A stretch of 64,000 nucleotides of DNA, taken from the NCBI GenBank assembly GCA_002346545.1, contig DEAA01000050.1, positions 59,037 to 123,036 on the forward strand, given 5' to 3'. A model generated the notes under the pieces. That model did not search any database. It saw nothing but the letters and a program-made list of their open reading frames with translations, and was not told the DNA's origin. Shown here in pieces: positions 60,138-64,000 of this stretch. This stretch comes from Acidobacteria bacterium UBA2994 (GTDB taxonomy: Bacteria > Acidobacteriota > Vicinamibacteria > Vicinamibacterales > UBA8438). The position numbers and the translations under genes were made by a program. Positions within the stretch are counted from its first letter, which is position 1; each line of letters opens with the position of its first letter.

Positions 60138-62147
60138 CTAGAGAGGTAGGCGCAGAGCTACGAACGAGGCGGGAAATCGCTCGCCGCCACGGCCGCCGCG
60201 TCCGCCGGAACGGCCGCCGGTCGGCGCCACGATGTACTGCACACCGTCGTGCATGTAGGTCATCACGGCGGTATTGGTCGGCGCCGGTAGATCGATAGTG
60301 CCGATTCGCTCGCCCGTCTGTTTATCGTGCGCGTGCATCCTAGGGCCACCGCCGCGTCCCTCTCCGTAGATCAGCAACGACTTTGTCACCACCTGCGTCG
60401 GGTGCGACGGCGAGCCGGTGTTGCCAATATCGATCCCCTCGAGCAACGAATGGCTCTTGATCCGATCCGGAGTCTCGCCGTTCGGGATCCACCACAGATG
60501 CTCACCCGTGTTCAGGTCGATCGCGGTGATCCGAGCGTAGGGTGGCTTCCACAGCGGCAGCCCCTGGGGTCCGCGGACACCGCCAGGACCGGCCACCCAA
60601 TCCATCACGGTCTGGCCGATCGGGTTCTCCTTGTCCTGGTCGGCGTTGATCCCCGGCACCAGCATTGGCGCCGAGCAGGCCTTAGTCGAGCCGACATACA
60701 GAATGCCGGTCTCCGGGTCGACCGCAGCACCGCCCATGATGTTGGTCCCGCCGTTCGAACCGGGACAGTGGATCGCGGCCCGCTTGCCAAGGTCATTCCC
60801 ACGGTGCAGCGGCGGCGTGAAGAGCGGCCCGTACTCGTACTGCTCGAGAATCGCCGTCGCTTCCGCGCGCAACTCCGGCGTGAAGTCGATCAACTCGTCG
60901 ACCGTTACATTCTGGAGCTCATAGGCCGCCGGCTTGGTCGGATGCGGCTGGGTCGGCGAGTACCACTCGCCCGGCACGTGTCCCCTGGGGGCTGGACGCT
61001 CCTCGATCGGCCACACTGGATCGCCGGTCGCCCGGTTAAGTACATACGCATAAGACTGCTTAGTAGTCTGCACCAGCGCCGGGATGCGCTGCCCGTCGAC
61101 GGTAATGTCAACCAGGTTCGGCGCCGTTGGGTTGTCGTAATTCCAGATGTCGTGATGCACGGTCTGGAAGTGCCAGCGCCGCTCTCCGGTCTTGGCATCC
61201 AACGCCAGGATGGTGGTCGCAAACAGATTGTCGCCCGGATGGAAGCCGCCCCAAAAGTCGTTCGTCGGGGGATCGGTCGCAATGTAGACGAGCCCCAGCT
61301 CCTCGTCGGCCGACATCGGCGCCCACGCAGACACGTTACCGGTGTAGGACCAGGCGTCGCTTTCCCAGGTGTCGAACCCGAACTCACTCTCCGACTGCGG
61401 GATGACGTTGAACTTCCACAGAAAGTCGCCGTCCTCAGCGTCGTAGGCCAAGATGTGCCCCGGTACGTTCTCTCGGCGGGTCTGCTGATAACCCTGCTCG
61501 TGGCTATTGCCGACCACCACCACGCCGTTGGTCACGATCGGAGGCGACGAGTTGGTGATGTAACCAGTCTGTGGATCCAGACCATTGGTCGGGTGATGCG
61601 GATACCCAAGATCACCGAGCAGGTCGATGGTGCCACCGTCGCCGAAGCTCTCGATGGGAATGCCGGTGTCGGAATCGAGGACATGCATGAAGAAACCCGG
61701 AGTCACCACATAGACGCGCCCTTCCCCATTAACCTCCTCGTAGGCAACCCCCTTGCCGTAGCTCTTCCGCATGGAGTCTTCCCACCGCTTGGTGGGTGGC
61801 TCCCGGAAGGTCCAGAGGGTCTCGCCGGTGGCCGGATCAATGGCCACAACGGTCCGACGCTCGCCGGCCACGCCCAGCAACTTACCACCGGCATAGATCG
61901 GGGTGCCGCGCATGTTGTCGTAGACGCGCGGGCCGAAATTGTCGCCACGCCAGACCCACGCCACCTCGAGATCCTCGAAGTTCTCGGCGTTGATCTGATC
62001 GAATGGCGCATAGCGGCTGCTCGATGCATCGGCACCCCAGTGGGTCCAACCGCCGTCGTCCTGGGCCGACGCCGGCGCCGCCAGGAACAGCAACGTAACG
62101 ATCAGCCACGCCGTCGATGTCGGACGTCTGTATGTCATCTCGTTCAC
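60138..62147 (-). CDS. Exported PQQ-dependent dehydrogenase (quinoprotein, no heme domain)
   Basis: This 669-residue quinoprotein has a signal peptide ending in ASAQDD. The eight-bladed propeller has typical blades (ATGETLWTFREPP, YVYVVTPG-like GRVYVVTPGFFM, TGERRWHFQTVHHDIWNYDNP). There is no CxxCH motif, so electrons must go to a separate cytochrome or quinone. The C-terminal end is Gly/Arg-rich (GGRSGGRGGRGG). Its sequence type is that of glucose/sorbosone/quinate quinoproteins; the substrate is unknown. The GTG at 62147, with AAGGAG about 9 nt upstream, is chosen, although ATG at 62138 is possible. The frame is open from 62288. Confidence 0.87.
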   Translation of the reverse strand: MNEMTYRRPTSTAWLIVTLLFLAAPASAQDDGGWTHWGADASSSRYAPFDQINAENFEDLEVAWVWRGDNFGPRVYDNMRGTPIYAGGKLLGVAGERRTVVAIDPATGETLWTFREPPTKRWEDSMRKSYGKGVAYEEVNGEGRVYVVTPGFFMHVLDSDTGIPIESFGDGGTIDLLGDLGYPHHPTNGLDPQTGYITNSSPPIVTNGVVVVGNSHEQGYQQTRRENVPGHILAYDAEDGDFLWKFNVIPQSESEFGFDTWESDAWSYTGNVSAWAPMSADEELGLVYIATDPPTNDFWGGFHPGDNLFATTILALDAKTGERRWHFQTVHHDIWNYDNPTAPNLVDITVDGQRIPALVQTTKQSYAYVLNRATGDPVWPIEERPAPRGHVPGEWYSPTQPHPTKPAAYELQNVTVDELIDFTPELRAEATAILEQYEYGPLFTPPLHRGNDLGKRAAIHCPGSNGGTNIMGGAAVDPETGILYVGSTKACSAPMLVPGINADQDKENPIGQTVMDWVAGPGGVRGPQGLPLWKPPYARITAIDLNTGEHLWWIPNGETPDRIKSHSLLEGIDIGNTGSPSHPTQVVTKSLLIYGEGRGGGPRMHAHDKQTGERIGTIDLPAPTNTAVMTYMHDGVQYIVAPTGGRSGGRGGRGGERFPASFVALRLPL

Positions 62148-62467
62148 GGTCGGTCTCTCCTTGATCCACCTCGGGCGCCCAACCGGACCCGAGCAAGGCA
62201 TCGGAATGACGAGTATATCGTCATCAGACGCACCAGAAATCGCAGCATTTACAGCGCTTTGGTGGCATGACCGGAGCGCCCGTCCCAATGCCGTAAGAGA
62301 TGGGCATATAGTGAGCCGATGGTAGACGAGTTGCGAGTCAATCAGCCAAGACGACCCGTACTTCAGCGCCGAGTTGGAGGAAGGCTTGACGCCAGCGGCT
62401 GCAACCCCGCATCAACGCTTTCGCGGCTAGCTACCGGTGGCTCAACGGTGAGGCGGAAGGCCGACCG

Positions 62468-62929
62468 ATGAGCGCGACAAACTCCGAAGCGCCCCCGCCT
62501 GCGCCGGCCGCCGGACTTCGGGTCCTGTCGGTGCTGCTCGGTATCTTCATGTTCGCGATGGGCTGGAGCAAGACGGCCTGGCTGGCTAGCAGCGCTTCGC
62601 TCACCGACGAACTCTGGGGATGGCACGAGTACGCCCCGGCGGTGAGCCAGTGGTATCTCGAGACCATCGCCATCCCGGGCGCCCCGCTGTTTGCCCGGCT
62701 GGTGCTCCTGGGTGAACTGGCGTGCGGGACGGCACTCATGCTGGGACTCGGGGTCCGGCTGGCGGCGCTAGTCTCGCTGTTGATGGTCCTCAACTTCCAC
62801 TTCGCGATGGGAGTACTGTTCCAGGCCGCGTATCTGACCAACGGCTACGGACTCCCGGTGGTGGCGGGTTTGACGGCGCTGGCGTGGGGCGGCGGCGGGT
62901 TACCCTACAGCCTGAACCGCAGGGGATAG
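62468..62929 (+). CDS. DoxX-like membrane protein
   Basis: This 153-residue membrane protein has four helices. Typical features are LLGIFMFAMGWSKTAWL, PLFARLVLLGELACGTALMLG and LNFHFAMGVLF. It is likely in the DoxX/TQO-subunit-like group, whose members may act in thiosulfate or quinone redox. GGAAGG precedes the ATG. It is divergent from the PQQ dehydrogenase and separate from the DoxX gene at 31431, which it resembles only in fold. Confidence 0.75.
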   Translation: MSATNSEAPPPAPAAGLRVLSVLLGIFMFAMGWSKTAWLASSASLTDELWGWHEYAPAVSQWYLETIAIPGAPLFARLVLLGELACGTALMLGLGVRLAALVSLLMVLNFHFAMGVLFQAAYLTNGYGLPVVAGLTALAWGGGGLPYSLNRRG

Positions 62930-63095
62930 CAATCGTCGTCTGATCGGCGGCTTCGACGCCGGAATCCACTCGGGGTGTCGAATAGGACGTCCTTGAAGAC
63001 GTGCGCGGTCCAACTCCTTGCTTGGTGAACCCGGAGAGTTATACGCTAGCGGCCTCGGTGTAGGTAGGTCCACTCAACGTCTCTTGAGGTGCTTC

Positions 63096-64000
63096 ATGTC
63101 TGTTCGTAACCTAACCGTATCCGTCGCGGCTCTGCTCGTACTCGCGGCTTTAGTGCCGCAGGAAACGGCGGCGCAGAACTCCACGAACCCGTATGCGATC
63201 GTCGAAGGGTGGGCAAAGCTGCCGAACGGAAGAGTGATGGGAGCAGTCGGCAAAGCGAAGGTCGACCGCGACGGCCGCCATATTTGGGCAGTGGTCCGTT
63301 GCGATGCCGGGCCTGAGCAGTTTGGATCGGAGTGCGTTGATTCAGACCTCGATCCCATCTTGAAGTTTGATCCCGACGGTAATGTGGTCGAGTCCTTCGG
63401 CAGCGGAATGTTCATCTGGCCGCATGGAATCAACGTTGACTCCGACGGCAACGTGTGGGTGACCGACGCTGTAAGTGACGCCAACATCCCCGCAGGCGAC
63501 GATCGGGGGCATCACGTCATCAAGTTCAGCCCCACGGGCGAAGTACTCATGACACTTGGGACCCCCGGCGAAACGGGCGCTGGCCCCAACCACTTCACTT
63601 CACCCAGTGATGTGGCGATCGCGCCCAACGGTGATGTGTTCATTGCGGATGGCCACAACGAAAACGGAAATAACCGGGTGGTGAAGTACAACAGCCGTGG
63701 CGAGTTCCTCATGACTTGGGGAGAAACTGGCTACGCACCGGGACAATTCCGCGCGCTGCACGCCATCGCCGTGGATCCGGACGGCCGAGTGTTCGTGGGA
63801 GATCGCGGTAACAGCCGGATCCAGATCTTCGACCAAGAGGGCAACCACACTGCCACCTGGACCCAGTTTGGGCGCCCGAGCGGCATCGCCTTTGACGACC
63901 AGGGACGGATCTACGTCGCTGACTCCGAGTCAGACAACGTACAGAATCCAGGGTTTGAAATGGGCATCCGCATTGGCGAAGTCGAGACGGGCTGGGTGAA
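63096..64000 (+). CDS. Exported NHL-repeat / six-bladed propeller protein (3' end cut by the window)
   Basis: This frame is open from an ATG at 63096 (GAGG upstream) to the window end, at least 301 codons, with no stop reached. A signal peptide ends in ETAAQN. NHL repeats follow, visible as INVDSDGNVWVTDA, VAIAPNGDVFIADG, IAVDPDGRVFVGDRGNSRIQIFD and IAFDDQGRIYVADSESD. The family includes peptidyl-alpha-hydroxyglycine lyase-like and sugar-lactone-like proteins; the function here is unknown. A TTGCTT-16-TATACG (63018-63045) is a weak promoter candidate. The gap to DoxX (62930-63095) shows no gene. Confidence 0.85.
   Translation, partial: MSVRNLTVSVAALLVLAALVPQETAAQNSTNPYAIVEGWAKLPNGRVMGAVGKAKVDRDGRHIWAVVRCDAGPEQFGSECVDSDLDPILKFDPDGNVVESFGSGMFIWPHGINVDSDGNVWVTDAVSDANIPAGDDRGHHVIKFSPTGEVLMTLGTPGETGAGPNHFTSPSDVAIAPNGDVFIADGHNENGNNRVVKYNSRGEFLMTWGETGYAPGQFRALHAIAVDPDGRVFVGDRGNSRIQIFDQEGNHTATWTQFGRPSGIAFDDQGRIYVADSESDNVQNPGFEMGIRIGEVETGWV

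Noticed and set aside
60327..62270. A 647-codon plus-strand frame antisense to the PQQ dehydrogenase
   Set aside because: It is the reverse frame of a clear propeller gene in GC-rich DNA, is rich in Arg/His/Gly without domains, and has no ribosome site or family signature.

Overview
The window is a 64-kb piece of high-GC, protein-dense chromosome from a Gram-negative bacterium. It carries TonB-dependent and RND outer-membrane systems, many lipoproteins and signal peptides, and periplasmic PQQ dehydrogenases. Bacillithiol genes (bshA, bshB1), adjacent glnS and gltX, SYLF, PEGA and DUF1501 proteins, and carboxypeptidase-like/TonB receptors together point to Acidobacteriota, perhaps a Vicinamibacteria-like lineage. 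This is an inference from gene content, not a database result. I saw no rRNA, tRNA, CRISPR array, transposase or phage gene.

Layout. 25-2687: molybdate transporter modABC facing a divergent regulator that fuses an excisionase/MerR-type HTH to a TOBE (Mop) domain; the ModC ATPase lacks that domain. 2706-10490: an NTF2-like secreted protein, a cytochrome-c/PQQ dehydrogenase, a beta-propeller protein, an Ig-like lipoprotein and a TonB receptor with an acidic loop. 10732-16920: a histidine operon (hisI-G-D-B-H-F-A plus a methyltransferase) preceded by a complete transcription attenuator with a His-rich leader peptide. 16956-21210: an acyltransferase, a secreted HAD dehalogenase next to a decayed cupredoxin gene, and an ECF sigma/anti-sigma pair. 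21207-28132 (minus): a DUF1501 remnant, a large PIG-L protein, bshA, bshB1 and a secreted M49 dipeptidyl peptidase. 28247-31391: a secreted S9 dipeptidyl peptidase IV and an MTHFR-like protein. 31431-34843 (minus): DoxX, a flavin disulfide oxidoreductase, an unknown helical protein and cytochrome b. 34978-43557: a matrixin protease, then a TetR-OMF-MFP-RND efflux operon whose adaptor carries two extra TolB/FlgO-like domains. 43688-51430 (mostly minus): a TlpA-like thioredoxin, a YfcC transporter, an NADP oxidoreductase, a plus-strand SYLF protein, glnS and gltX. 51500-64000: a secreted hydrolase, hflK-hflC, a CNNM/CBS protein, a PEGA protein coupled to a TGA-interrupted gene, a serine beta-lactamase-like hydrolase, OsmC, a flavin reductase, a second PQQ dehydrogenase, DoxX and a truncated NHL-repeat protein.

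The strongest regulatory observation is the his attenuator. A TTGACA-17-TACGGT promoter leads almost directly into a 24-codon leader ORF with the run HHHVHH. Three mutually exclusive stems (1:2, 2:3, 3:4) follow, the last being a perfect terminator with eight T. The same geometry, a TANNNT hexamer exactly 9 nt before ATG, recurs at modA, gltX and the large PIG-L gene, suggesting leaderless or near-leaderless transcripts. Three decaying genes (cupredoxin, DUF1501 and the PEGA-coupled gene) indicate continuing gene loss in an otherwise ordinary metabolic region.
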